The notes beneath the pieces are model-generated. The model did not search any database. It was not told the origin of the DNA and saw only the letters and a program-made list of their open reading frames with translations. DNA of 64,000 nt. Source: Pleurodeles waltl. Its lineage: Eukaryota > Chordata > Amphibia > Caudata > Salamandridae. Each line of letters begins with the position of its first letter. Position 1 is the stretch's first letter. The position numbers and the translations under genes are program-made. Where the stretch lies: assembly GCF_031143425.1 (NCBI RefSeq), contig NC_090445.1, forward strand, positions 1,574,402,049 through 1,574,466,048, given 5' to 3'. This document shows, piece by piece, positions 1 to 8,689 of this stretch.

Positions 1-423
1 CGTTCACATGTTTGTGGGCTTGCCTTTCAGAAATATTTTGATGACATTGGTAAATGCTTTACGTTTGTCCCAGCTTCGGATGGTTTTGTGACCGTCTTAG
101 GATCTGGCCCTGTTACATGGATAATTGCATTTTTGCCATTATGTTTGACTGCAAGCGAACTTCTTTTTCTTTTTGTGTCTCTCCTTCGTGCTCACACACA
201 TGTCAGCTGTGGCTCTTTGATTTGACTTGCTTATGTCAACTGTTTTACTTTTCATTTTCAATTTATGTGGCAAGAAAAGTCCAGTTAGCAATTTACATGG
301 CTAATACCTCTAACGCAAGCAAACGGGAGGCCCATTGCATTGCAAATGCTTGTTATCTTTTAGTCATTATTATGTTGTTGACCTACGTCTGGAAGACACA
401 GTTATTCAAAACCGATAGTACAT
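1..423. other. Left flank of the DIRS element, no gene seen
   Basis: No convincing coding region or RNA gene is visible. The stretch is T-rich, and a 137-codon open frame across it has no recognisable domain. The wording around 220-360 looks like generic dispersed amphibian repeat to me, but I cannot confirm a family. The segment ends where the terminal repeat of the DIRS element begins. Confidence 0.4.
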
Positions 424-607
424 GTTCGATGGCATCTGTCGCTGTAGATACGCATGTTCTGCAATAGCTCGCCATCTGGTGTTGGGCCGGAGTGTTACAA
501 GTTGTTTTTCTTCGAAGAAGTCTTTCGAGTCACGGGACCGAGTGACTCCTCCTTTTGTCTCCATTGCGCATGGGCGTCGACTCCATCCTCGATTGTTTTT
601 TTTCCGC
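424..607 (+). repeat. DIRS left inverted terminal repeat
   Basis: The stretch from about 460 to 600 is almost the exact reverse complement of about 6112-6250. It includes the GTGTTGGGCCGGAGTGTTAC block and the block ending CCATCCTCGATTG. The outermost ~45 bases differ from the right repeat but are copied in reverse complement in the internal region, which fixes the left boundary at 424 (GTTCGATGG). Confidence 0.92.
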
Positions 608-818
608 CATCGGGTTCGGACGTGTTCCTGTCGCTCCGAGTTTCGGAACAGAAAAAATAGTTAATTTCGGAAGATTTTCGTCGGTATTGTTGCGTTCGGG
701 ATCGGCATACTTACATTCAACACCGCATCGAAGATCGAAGAGCTCCGGTGCCCTTCGGGGTAATTTTTCGATCCTCCGTCGGGGCCTGGTCGGCCCGACC
801 GCGTGCTGAAGAACGCCG

Positions 819-2864
819 ATGGAACGGACCCCGTTCCGTTTCTGCCCCAAATGCCACAATAAATACCCCTACACAGACCAACACTTGGTCTGCAACCTGT
901 GCCTGTCACCTGAGCACAGCGAAGACACCTGCGAGGCCTGTCGTGCGTTCCGGTCCCGAAAAACACTCCGAGACCGTCGAGCCAGAAGACTTCAAATGGC
1001 GTCCGCACCGACAGCCCGACGGGAGTTCGAGGAACAGGAAGAGGAAGGTACCTTCTCGATCCAAGACTCAGACTCCGAAGGATTCGACGATACACAAACC
1101 GTGAGTAAGACGTCGAAAACCACACAAAGAAACATTTACAAGGCCCAGGGGACGCCACTGCCACCAGGCCATGGCTCAACCCATAAAATCGGTGACCGAC
1201 CGTCGGCACCGAAAAAGGCCCAAACAGTGCCGAGATCGTCCGACTCCGGTCGAGACACCGGCACGCAGCCTTCTTGGGACCGAGAAAGTGCTGGAGACAA
1301 GCCTCGACACCGAGATGCCGGTGTGGACACGGCTCGACGCCGAGACAGCGGCACCGAAACAGATCGACGCCGAGAGGTTTCGGCCCCGAAAAGGAAAAAA
1401 GTCACCTCGGAGCCGAAAAAACACGCAGACACAGTTTCGACGCCGAAACAAACTGCAAGCGACCCAGCTTCAGGCTCTTATACAGAAGAGCACTCGCTAA
1501 CCTCCCAAATGCAGAAGCATAGGTTTGAGGAAGAGCTACAAGCAACTGATGCGGACCATACGCAAAAGCGTATCTTCATTCAGCAGGGGACAGGAAAAAT
1601 AAGCACCCTTCCCCCCATTAGGAGAAAGAAAAGGTTGGAGTTCCAGACGGAACAAGCACCACAACCAAAAGTGGTGAAAAGAGTTACACCACCACCCTCT
1701 CCTCCGCCCGTGATTAACGTTTCACCAGCACAAACGCCATCACACTCCCCAGCTCACACCACCATGAGCCAGGGTGACCAAGACCAGGACGCATGGGACC
1801 TATACGACGCCCCAGTGTCAGATAACAGCCCAGAGGCATACCCTACAAAACCATCTCCACCAGAAGACAGCACCGCGTACTCTCAGGTGGTGGCTAGAGC
1901 AGCACAATTTCACAACGTAAGCCTCCACTCAGAACAGGTCGAGGATGATTTCCTGTTCAACACACTCTCCTCCACCCACAGCTCCTACCAAAGCCTGCCT
2001 ATGCTCCCTGGTATGCTCCGGCACGCAAAAGACATATTTAAGGACCCGGTCAAAAGTAGGGCAATCACACCAAGGGTGGAAAAAAAGTATAAGCCGCCTC
2101 CTACAGACCCGGCTTTCATCACAACACAGCTGCCACCAGACTCTGTTGTTGTAGGAGCAGCTAGGAAAAGGGCCAACTCTCACACATCTGGAGATGCACC
2201 ACCCCCAGATAAAGAAAGCCGCAAGTTTGATGCAGCTGGTAAAAGAGTCGCAGCACAAGCTGCAAACCAGTGGCGCATCGCGAACTCCCAGGCACTACTT
2301 GCGCGCTATGACAGAGCCCACTGGGACGAGATGCAACATCTCATTGAACATCTGCCCAAAGACTTCCAAAATAGGGCAAAACAAGTGGTTGAGGAGGGAC
2401 AGGCCATCTCCAACAACCAGATCCGCTCCTCCATGGACGCTGCAGATACAGCTGCACGGACAATTAATACATCTGTAACTATCAGAAGGCATGCATGGCT
2501 CCGAACGTCTGGATTTAAACCAGAGATTCAACAAGCAGTTCTCAATATGCCTTTTAATGAAAAAGAACTGTTCGGTCCAGAAGTGGACACAGCGATTGAG
2601 AAACTCAAAAAAGATACGGACACTGCCAAAGCCATGGGCGCACTCTACTCCCCGCAGAGCAGAGGGAATTACAGCTCATTCCGTAAAACGCCCTTTCGAG
2701 GGGGGTTTCGGGGTCAAAGCACACAAGCCAGCACCTCACAAGCCACACCGTCCAGTTACCAAGGACAGTATAGAGGAGGTTTTCGGGGACAATATAGAGG
2801 AGGGCAATTCCCTAGAAATAGAGGAAGATTCCAAAGCCCCAAAACCCCTACTACTAAACAGTGA
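819..2864 (+). CDS. DIRS ORF1, gag-like protein (681 aa)
   Basis: This is the putative structural, nucleic-acid-binding protein of the DIRS element. The first ATG after the left repeat opens an uninterrupted 681-codon frame. Residues ~9-45 hold a cysteine-rich module: CPKC, CNLC, a His and CEAC, that is three CxxC pairs resembling a small zinc-binding domain. Residues ~90-240 are very rich in Arg, Lys, Asp, Ser and Thr and look disordered. Residues ~270-320 are Pro-rich. The C-terminal ~60 residues carry repeated GGFRGQ/YRGG and RGRF blocks, an RG-rich segment typical of RNA binding. The stop is a lone TGA at 2862-2864. The same frame then stays open to 5816, so readthrough would give a gag-YR fusion. 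The RT frame overlaps the 3' end in another phase. Function is inferred from position and composition, because DIRS gag proteins diverge fast. Confidence 0.85.
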   Translation: MERTPFRFCPKCHNKYPYTDQHLVCNLCLSPEHSEDTCEACRAFRSRKTLRDRRARRLQMASAPTARREFEEQEEEGTFSIQDSDSEGFDDTQTVSKTSKTTQRNIYKAQGTPLPPGHGSTHKIGDRPSAPKKAQTVPRSSDSGRDTGTQPSWDRESAGDKPRHRDAGVDTARRRDSGTETDRRREVSAPKRKKVTSEPKKHADTVSTPKQTASDPASGSYTEEHSLTSQMQKHRFEEELQATDADHTQKRIFIQQGTGKISTLPPIRRKKRLEFQTEQAPQPKVVKRVTPPPSPPPVINVSPAQTPSHSPAHTTMSQGDQDQDAWDLYDAPVSDNSPEAYPTKPSPPEDSTAYSQVVARAAQFHNVSLHSEQVEDDFLFNTLSSTHSSYQSLPMLPGMLRHAKDIFKDPVKSRAITPRVEKKYKPPPTDPAFITTQLPPDSVVVGAARKRANSHTSGDAPPPDKESRKFDAAGKRVAAQAANQWRIANSQALLARYDRAHWDEMQHLIEHLPKDFQNRAKQVVEEGQAISNNQIRSSMDAADTAARTINTSVTIRRHAWLRTSGFKPEIQQAVLNMPFNEKELFGPEVDTAIEKLKKDTDTAKAMGALYSPQSRGNYSSFRKTPFRGGFRGQSTQASTSQATPSSYQGQYRGGFRGQYRGGQFPRNRGRFQSPKTPTTKQ

Positions 2865-4764
2865 CTCACATGTCACTCACCCCCTCCACACAACACCAGT
2901 GGGGGGACGAATAGGTCATTATTACAGAGCATGGGAGAAAATCACTACAGACACTTGGGTTCTAGCAATTATCCAACATGGTTACTGCATAGAATTTCTA
3001 CAGTTCCCTCCAAACATACCACCAATAGCACAAAATTTAACAACACACCATTCCAATCTCCTAGAGATAGAAGTGCAGGCACTATTGCAAAAGAATGCAA
3101 TCGAATTAGTGCCAAACACACAAATAAACACAGGAGTTTACTCACTGTACTTTCTGATACCAAAGAAGGACAAAACACTGAGACCAATCCTAGACCTCAG
3201 AGTAGTCAACACTTTCATCAAATCAGACCACTTCCACATGGTCACACTACAAGAAGTATTGCCATTGCTAAAGCTGCACGACTACATGGCAACTTTATAC
3301 CTCAAGGATGCTTATTTCCATATACCAATTCACCCATCGCACAGGAAATACCTAAGGTTTGTATTCAAAGGAATACATTACCAATTCAAGGTACTGCCTT
3401 TCGGATTAACAACCGCACCAAGAGTCTTTACCAAATGTCTAGCGGTAGTCGCTGCACACATCAGAAGGCAGCAAATACATGTGTTCCCATATCTAGACGA
3501 CTGGCTAATCAAGGCCCATTCGTTAATAGAGTGCTCAAATCACAAAAATCATATCATACAAACCCTCTTCAAACTAGGGTTCACCGTCAATTTCACAAAA
3601 TCCAAGATTCGGCCACGCAAGGTACAACAATACCTGGGAGCCATAATAGACACATCAAAAGGAGTAGCCACTCCAAGTCCACAAAGAATTCAAAATTTCA
3701 ACACCATCATACAACGCATGTATCCAACACAAAAGATACAAGCAAAGATGGTATTACAACTCCTAGGCATGATGTCATCATGCATAGCCATTGTCCCAAA
3801 CGCAAGACTGCACATGAGGCCCTTACAACAATGCCTAGCATCACAGTGGTCTCAAGCACAGGGTCACCTTCTAGATCTGGTGTTAATAGACCGCCAAACT
3901 TACCTCTCGCTTCTGTGGTGGAACAACATAAATTTAAACAAGGGGCGGCCTTTTCAAGACCCAGTGCCACAATACGTAATAACAACAGATGCTTCCATGA
4001 CAGGGTGGGGAGCACACCTCGATCAACACAGCATACAAGGACAATGGAACGTACATCAAACAAAACTGCATATCAATCACCTAGAACTTCTTGCAGTTTT
4101 TCAAGCACTAAAAGCTTTCCAACCAATAATAGTTCACAAATACATTCTCGTCAAAACAGACAACATGACAACAATGTATTATCTAAACAAGCAGGGAGGG
4201 ACGCACTCCACGCAGTTAAGCATGTTAGCACAAAAAATTTGGCATTGGGCAATTCACAACCAAATTTGCCTAATTGCACAGTTTATACCAGGGATACAAA
4301 ATCAACTCGCAGACAATCTCTCTCGAGATCACCAACAGGTCCACGAATGGGAAATTCACCCCCAAATACTGAACACTTATTTCAAACTCTGGGGAACACC
4401 TCAGATAGACTTGTTTGCGACAAGGGAGAACGCAAAATGCCAAAACTTCGCATCCAGATACCCACACAAACAATCCCAAGGCAATGCCCTATGGATGAAC
4501 TGGTCAGGGATATTTGCTTACGCTTTTCCTCCTCTCCCTCTCCTTCCCTACCTGGTAAACAAACTCAGTCAAAGCAAACTCAAACTCATATTGATAGCAC
4601 CAACTTGGGCAAGGCAACCCTGGTACACAACGCTGCTAGACCTATCAGTGGTACCCTGCATCAAATTGCCCAACAGGCCAGATCTGTTGACACAGCACAA
4701 CCAAAAGATCAGACACCCAGATCCAGCATCGCTGAATCTAGCAATCTGGCTCCTGAAATCCTAG
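2491..4764 (+). CDS. DIRS ORF2: reverse transcriptase, RNase H and methyltransferase-like domain (757 aa frame)
   Basis: This polyprotein makes element cDNA. The frame is open from the ATG at 2491, overlapping gag out of phase. The recognisable domain begins only near 2905 (residue ~140), so the true start or the mechanism of entry is uncertain. RT motifs follow in order: LIPKKD and RPILDLR (~residues 215-235), LPFGLTTAPRVF (~300-315) and the catalytic YLDD at residues 334-337. RNase H starts at TTDAS (Asp500), then HLELLAVFQAL, VKTDNMT and a late IPGIQNQLADNLSRD. From about residue 635 (IDLFATRENAKC, then FPPLPLL and LIAPTWARQPW) comes the C-terminal domain usually described in DIRS elements as adenine-methyltransferase-like. 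It ends just before the recombinase domain encoded in another phase. No inactivating mutation is seen. Confidence 0.92.
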   Translation: MHGSERLDLNQRFNKQFSICLLMKKNCSVQKWTQRLRNSKKIRTLPKPWAHSTPRRAEGITAHSVKRPFEGGFGVKAHKPAPHKPHRPVTKDSIEEVFGDNIEEGNSLEIEEDSKAPKPLLLNSDSHVTHPLHTTPVGGRIGHYYRAWEKITTDTWVLAIIQHGYCIEFLQFPPNIPPIAQNLTTHHSNLLEIEVQALLQKNAIELVPNTQINTGVYSLYFLIPKKDKTLRPILDLRVVNTFIKSDHFHMVTLQEVLPLLKLHDYMATLYLKDAYFHIPIHPSHRKYLRFVFKGIHYQFKVLPFGLTTAPRVFTKCLAVVAAHIRRQQIHVFPYLDDWLIKAHSLIECSNHKNHIIQTLFKLGFTVNFTKSKIRPRKVQQYLGAIIDTSKGVATPSPQRIQNFNTIIQRMYPTQKIQAKMVLQLLGMMSSCIAIVPNARLHMRPLQQCLASQWSQAQGHLLDLVLIDRQTYLSLLWWNNINLNKGRPFQDPVPQYVITTDASMTGWGAHLDQHSIQGQWNVHQTKLHINHLELLAVFQALKAFQPIIVHKYILVKTDNMTTMYYLNKQGGTHSTQLSMLAQKIWHWAIHNQICLIAQFIPGIQNQLADNLSRDHQQVHEWEIHPQILNTYFKLWGTPQIDLFATRENAKCQNFASRYPHKQSQGNALWMNWSGIFAYAFPPLPLLPYLVNKLSQSKLKLILIAPTWARQPWYTTLLDLSVVPCIKLPNRPDLLTQHNQKIRHPDPASLNLAIWLLKS

Positions 4765-5816
4765 AATTCGGGCACTTACAACTTACCCAAGAATGTATGG
4801 AAGTCATAAAACAAGCAAGAAGGCCATCCACCAGGCACTGCTATGCAAGTAAATGGAAGAGGTTTGTTTGCTACTTCCATATTAATCAAATACAACCATT
4901 ACACACAACTCCAGAACATGTAGTGGGTTACTTGCTTCACTTACAAAAATCTAACCTAGCTTTCTCTTCCATTAAGATTCACCTTGCAGCAATATCTGCA
5001 TACCTGCAGACTACCTATTCAACTTCCCTATATAAAATACCAGTCATTAAAGCATTCATGGAGGGCCTTAGGAGAATTATACCACCAAGAACACTACCTG
5101 TTCCTTCATGGAACCTAAATGTTGTCCTAACTAGACTTATGGGTCCACCTTTTGAACCCATGCACTCCTGCGACATACAGTTCCTAACCTGGAAGGTGGC
5201 ATTTCTCATCGCCATTACTTCCCTGAGAAGAGTAAGCGAGATTCAGGCGTTTACTATACAGGAACCTTTTATACAACTACACAAAAATAAAGTCGTCCTA
5301 AGGACCAATCCTAAATTTTTGCCAAAGGTTATTTCACCGTTCCATCTAAATCAAACAGTGGAACTTCCGGTGTTCTTTCCACAGCCAGATACCGTAGCTG
5401 AAAGGGCACTACATACATTAGATGTCAAAAGAGCATTAATGTATTACATTGACAGAACAAAGAACATCAGAAAGACTAAACAACTCTTTATTGCATTTCA
5501 AAAACCTCATGCAGGAAACCCAATTTCAAAACAAGGTATAGCCAGATGGATAGTTAAATGCATCCAAATCTGCTACCTTAAAGCTAAACGACAGCTGCCC
5601 ATTACACCAAGGGCACACTCAACCAGAAAGAAAGGTGCTACCATGGCCTTTCTAGGAAACATCCCAATGCAAGAAATATGTAAGGCAGCCACATGGTCTA
5701 CGCCTCACACATTCACCAAGCACTACTGTGTAGACGTGTTATCCGCACAACAAGCCACAGTAGGTCAAGCTGTATTAAGGACATTATTTCAGACTACTTC
5801 CACTCCTACAGGCTGA
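2931..5816 (+). CDS. DIRS ORF3: tyrosine recombinase (961-codon frame, catalytic domain in the last third)
   Basis: This integrase joins circular element DNA to the target using an active-site tyrosine. The recombinase proper occupies about 4750-5816. Its N-terminal SAM-like core-binding part contains RPSTRHCYASKW and HLQKSNLAFSSIKIHLAAIS. The catalytic residues are all present: Arg767 in SLRRVSEI, His896 and Arg899 in HSTR, a Trp in AATWSTP, and nucleophile Tyr932 in KHYCVDV. The frame is the same phase as gag and is open back to the gag TGA at 2862. Across 2931-4764 it therefore overlaps the RT frame completely. That upstream part is Thr/Gln/Ser/Arg-rich with no recognisable domain. Whether it is translated, or the recombinase starts internally or by readthrough, cannot be settled from sequence alone. 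Confidence 0.9.
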   Translation: MGENHYRHLGSSNYPTWLLHRISTVPSKHTTNSTKFNNTPFQSPRDRSAGTIAKECNRISAKHTNKHRSLLTVLSDTKEGQNTETNPRPQSSQHFHQIRPLPHGHTTRSIAIAKAARLHGNFIPQGCLFPYTNSPIAQEIPKVCIQRNTLPIQGTAFRINNRTKSLYQMSSGSRCTHQKAANTCVPISRRLANQGPFVNRVLKSQKSYHTNPLQTRVHRQFHKIQDSATQGTTIPGSHNRHIKRSSHSKSTKNSKFQHHHTTHVSNTKDTSKDGITTPRHDVIMHSHCPKRKTAHEALTTMPSITVVSSTGSPSRSGVNRPPNLPLASVVEQHKFKQGAAFSRPSATIRNNNRCFHDRVGSTPRSTQHTRTMERTSNKTAYQSPRTSCSFSSTKSFPTNNSSQIHSRQNRQHDNNVLSKQAGRDALHAVKHVSTKNLALGNSQPNLPNCTVYTRDTKSTRRQSLSRSPTGPRMGNSPPNTEHLFQTLGNTSDRLVCDKGERKMPKLRIQIPTQTIPRQCPMDELVRDICLRFSSSPSPSLPGKQTQSKQTQTHIDSTNLGKATLVHNAARPISGTLHQIAQQARSVDTAQPKDQTPRSSIAESSNLAPEILEFGHLQLTQECMEVIKQARRPSTRHCYASKWKRFVCYFHINQIQPLHTTPEHVVGYLLHLQKSNLAFSSIKIHLAAISAYLQTTYSTSLYKIPVIKAFMEGLRRIIPPRTLPVPSWNLNVVLTRLMGPPFEPMHSCDIQFLTWKVAFLIAITSLRRVSEIQAFTIQEPFIQLHKNKVVLRTNPKFLPKVISPFHLNQTVELPVFFPQPDTVAERALHTLDVKRALMYYIDRTKNIRKTKQLFIAFQKPHAGNPISKQGIARWIVKCIQICYLKAKRQLPITPRAHSTRKKGATMAFLGNIPMQEICKAATWSTPHTFTKHYCVDVLSAQQATVGQAVLRTLFQTTSTPTG

Positions 5817-5850
5817 TCCACCGCTTTTGGGGAAATAACTGCTTACTAGT

Positions 5851-5956
5851 CTATTGCAGAACATGCGTATCTACAGCGACAGATGCCATCGAACTGAAAA
5901 TGTCACTTACCCAGTGTACATCTGTTCGTGGCATCAGTCGCAGTAGATTCGCATGT
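5851..5956 (+). repeat. DIRS internal complementary region
   Basis: Bases 5851-5894 are the reverse complement of 424-467, and 5895-5956 are the reverse complement of 6254-6315. The two meet around the trinucleotide AAC (GTT on the other strand), the junction expected if left and right ends are abutted in a circle. The matches are essentially exact, which supports an intact replication-competent structure. Confidence 0.95.
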
Positions 5957-6104
5957 GCCCACCCGCCTCCCCGGGAGCCTGTAGCAGTTTGGAAGTTACC
6001 TTCAATTATTTATATATGTATCATCTCAACCTTAAATAAGTGCATACTTAGTCACTCCATTGCATGGGCACTATTACTACAATTCAACTCCTACCTCACC
6101 CTCT

Positions 6105-6315
6105 GCGGGGAAAAACAATCGAGGATGGAGTCGACGCCCATGCGCAATGGAGACAAAAGGAGGAGTCACTCGGTCCCGTGACTCGAAAGACTTCTTCGAA
6201 GAAAAACAACTTGTAACACTCCGGCCCAACACCAGATGGCGAGCTATTGCAGAACATGCGAATCTACTGCGACTGATGCCACGAACAGATGTACACTGGG
6301 TAAGTGACATTTTCA
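6105..6315 (-). repeat. DIRS right inverted terminal repeat
   Basis: It mirrors the left terminal repeat in inverse orientation. The extreme end, ending TGACATTTTCA at 6315, is present in reverse complement in the internal complementary region, which sets the boundary. Confidence 0.92.
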
Positions 6316-7239
6316 TTTCTTTGCACCAATAAGAATCTTATTTTCCGGTGCATTAAAATTAAAAAGTATTTCTCTACTGTTGCTTAGTTGGCAGCTTGTA
6401 TTCTTTTTTCTTATGTTTGTTGCATAGGCTTCTGATAAAATAAAAAATGTAACCATTGCACCAGGTTTGCCAATGCTAGACCTACTGGCTTTGTCGGTGC
6501 TTGGTTGTGGTAAGTAGTGGAATATAAAACTGTTACGGACCACATTGCCTATCTGGGCACAAATAGACGTGTCCCAGTCAAATAGCGTGGGAATATTCTT
6601 AATGTTTTTCACTGTGGTTAGGTGAAGTCCAGTAGACTGGGTAGGAAGACTGGTTTCTTTGGAGATAAACCTTTCATCCCCCAAATGAAATGCTTTGAAT
6701 GGGAGCTTCATTCGGATGAAGGCAGGGTTTTCTCGTATTCTATTCTCTCTGCATTACGCGTGTGATGCAAATCCAGGATTTGGAATTTTATTTTACAGGA
6801 GATACATTTTTAAACATCTTCATCAGGCTTTCGCTGTTCTCTTTCTCAGTCACTTTATGTGTATAATTGCCTAAAGCTTGGAAACTGTGTTTCACAGATT
6901 CAGTAGGCTAAACACAAACGTCTTTTAAATCAAAAAATTTTTTTTATTGGAATCAGTGCCAGGGGGACCAATATTTTTCAAACCCGCAACAAGCCACAAC
7001 ATAAAAATCAACTGTAGAAACTGACCCATACACTGATCACTTTTACGCCTAATCATTATCATATATCAAGTTTCACTTAATATGACAACTCCATCTTAAT
7101 TCTCCTTTTATGTGAACATAGGTGGACGGACGTAAAAGCTGGAACAATTAAGAAATTCACTAATCTTAGACAGATAATAGTTCACATTATAACGGGTATC
7201 CTTCCTGCGGTGTATTGTATCATTTAAATAGCATCGCTA
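6316..7239. other. Non-coding stretch, nothing recognised
   Basis: AT-rich sequence with no convincing open frame, splice-flanked exon or terminal repeat. A poly-A/T run occurs near 6936-6950. Confidence 0.4.
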
Positions 7240-8670
7240 CATTATGTGGAGGGGCTGTAGCGCTTAGTCACTTCACTAGCTTGCTCAACTCTGCGGCCGT
7301 GTGTTTGAAAGAGCATTGTCTTCGTTTTGAAGCTATGTGGGAGGCGTTTTCTTGTTGTGCATGAGTAACCAGAGGCGCTCTTCTCTTGGGATGACGTGTT
7401 TAGGACGATGGATGAGGGGTGTGAGAGATAAATGTGCATTTCACATTCTATAGTGTGATGGCCCGTCAATTGGCTCTACATTTTATATGATGATCGTGGG
7501 AAGTGGCTGCCAAGTGGGAGATCTTATTGATTGGGTGGTGCTGTGTTACAGCGAGGGATGCAATAGAAAGTGATTTGCCAAGATGTCCTGGGTTATAGTC
7601 ATAATTCTTATGGCAGTTATAATACGTTCGTAACTATATTATGTGAATAGGTCATTAAAATGTATAATTAGTCAGGACCTGCAGGTGTTCCAGTGGCCAG
7701 CAGTGTGAAGGAGATCTCTTTAGACATTACATTCATGTCCAGTTGATATCATGTCCATACTTGTATTGGGCTAGCTGATTACAACTCATTCATACAGACA
7801 ACAGCAAGATTGCTTAGTTGGTTTTTCACATGATCTAGGAGTGAGCGGAAATCCATACATACAGGGAGGACATACTAAGGAAGCTGAGCAATATACTGGA
7901 TAAAGAGGTCCTGCTTAATCCCCATTTCATTCTCCTGGGGTTCCAGGAGATCTCGATCTGTGCCACAGGAAATGTATGTTCTGTTACCGCCTGTTTTATA
8001 TTTTATTGTTTTAAAATTCAACATCGTGTATAATGGTCCTTTTACCTGGGAAGGTAAATGCCGAGTACCTTGAACATTGGTCACCTAGATGGTGGTAGAC
8101 AGTAAATAGCCTGTAAGATTGGCGTTGTTTGTTTTCTGGGGTATTGGATAAGGATATGTCTTTACTGCAGTGTTCTGGATTAATTGTAGTTTAGCTATCA
8201 AGAAGCACAGAGCCTCTAGTTACAGGATGTTGGCATAGTTAACCTCAGCGATAATAAGGGTGAGGATAGTTTGTCACTTTTGTTGGGATGCAGGAAGATT
8301 TGTCTCAATGTTTACATGGTGTAGAAGGCATTCTTTGTTACTCTGATGATATGTGGGATCAGACGTACGTCTTGACTCCATGGTTAATCCAAGGATCCTG
8401 ATTTATCTTGATGTGATTGGTGTGGCATCAGTTCTTTGGACCACATGATTGTATGTTGGTGTTTCTGGTCACAAGCTCTGTTTTGGCCATCCTCGAGACC
8501 AGCCAGGAAAGATAAGTTATTCCTTTGGTCATTCCAGTTCCTCAGATGTTCACACTGATTCAGTAGTTTATTATCTTGGCGATGGGATAGTCACTTTCCT
8601 CAAGAGCAAGGTGTTGTTTCCTCACATAGAAAAGAATGTCAAGTATCTTGAGACATGAAGCAAAATAATC
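7240..8670 (-). mobile_element. Degraded L2/CR1-like LINE copy
   Basis: Read on the minus strand, this region follows the same order of conserved blocks as the better LINE copy at the window end. Segments near 8160-8290 (CTGGATTAATTGTAG, GGCATAGTTAACC) correspond to 62910-63060 there, and 8340-8480 to 63100-63260. Part of it (about 7290-7420) also aligns by eye with 33700-33850, marking a dispersed repeat. All frames are broken by stops and indels, so no protein can be expected. The family assignment is by eye only. Confidence 0.45.
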
Positions 8671-8689
8671 TTCCATTCATTGTGTCTCT

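Larger units (their letters stand above)
424..6315 (+). mobile_element. Complete DIRS-type tyrosine-recombinase retrotransposon
   Basis: The element is 5.9 kb. Inverted terminal repeats lie at 424-607 and 6105-6315. An internal complementary region at 5851-5956 is the reverse complement of the extreme left end (424-467) fused to that of the extreme right end (6254-6315). That layout is diagnostic of the DIRS order and serves as the template that rebuilds termini during replication. Between the repeats lie gag-like, RT/RNase H/methyltransferase-like and tyrosine recombinase frames in the canonical order, none broken by a stop. No target-site duplication is seen at the ends, as expected for YR integration. 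The open frames and well-matched repeats imply a young and possibly competent copy. It lies upstream of the last two NDOR1 exons, either in an NDOR1 intron or 5' of the gene. Confidence 0.95.

Noticed and set aside
661..1500. Minus-strand and alternate-phase frames over the DIRS gag start
   Set aside because: Shadow frames of the gag ORF with Arg/Ser-rich composition. The gag frame has the cysteine motif and correct element position.
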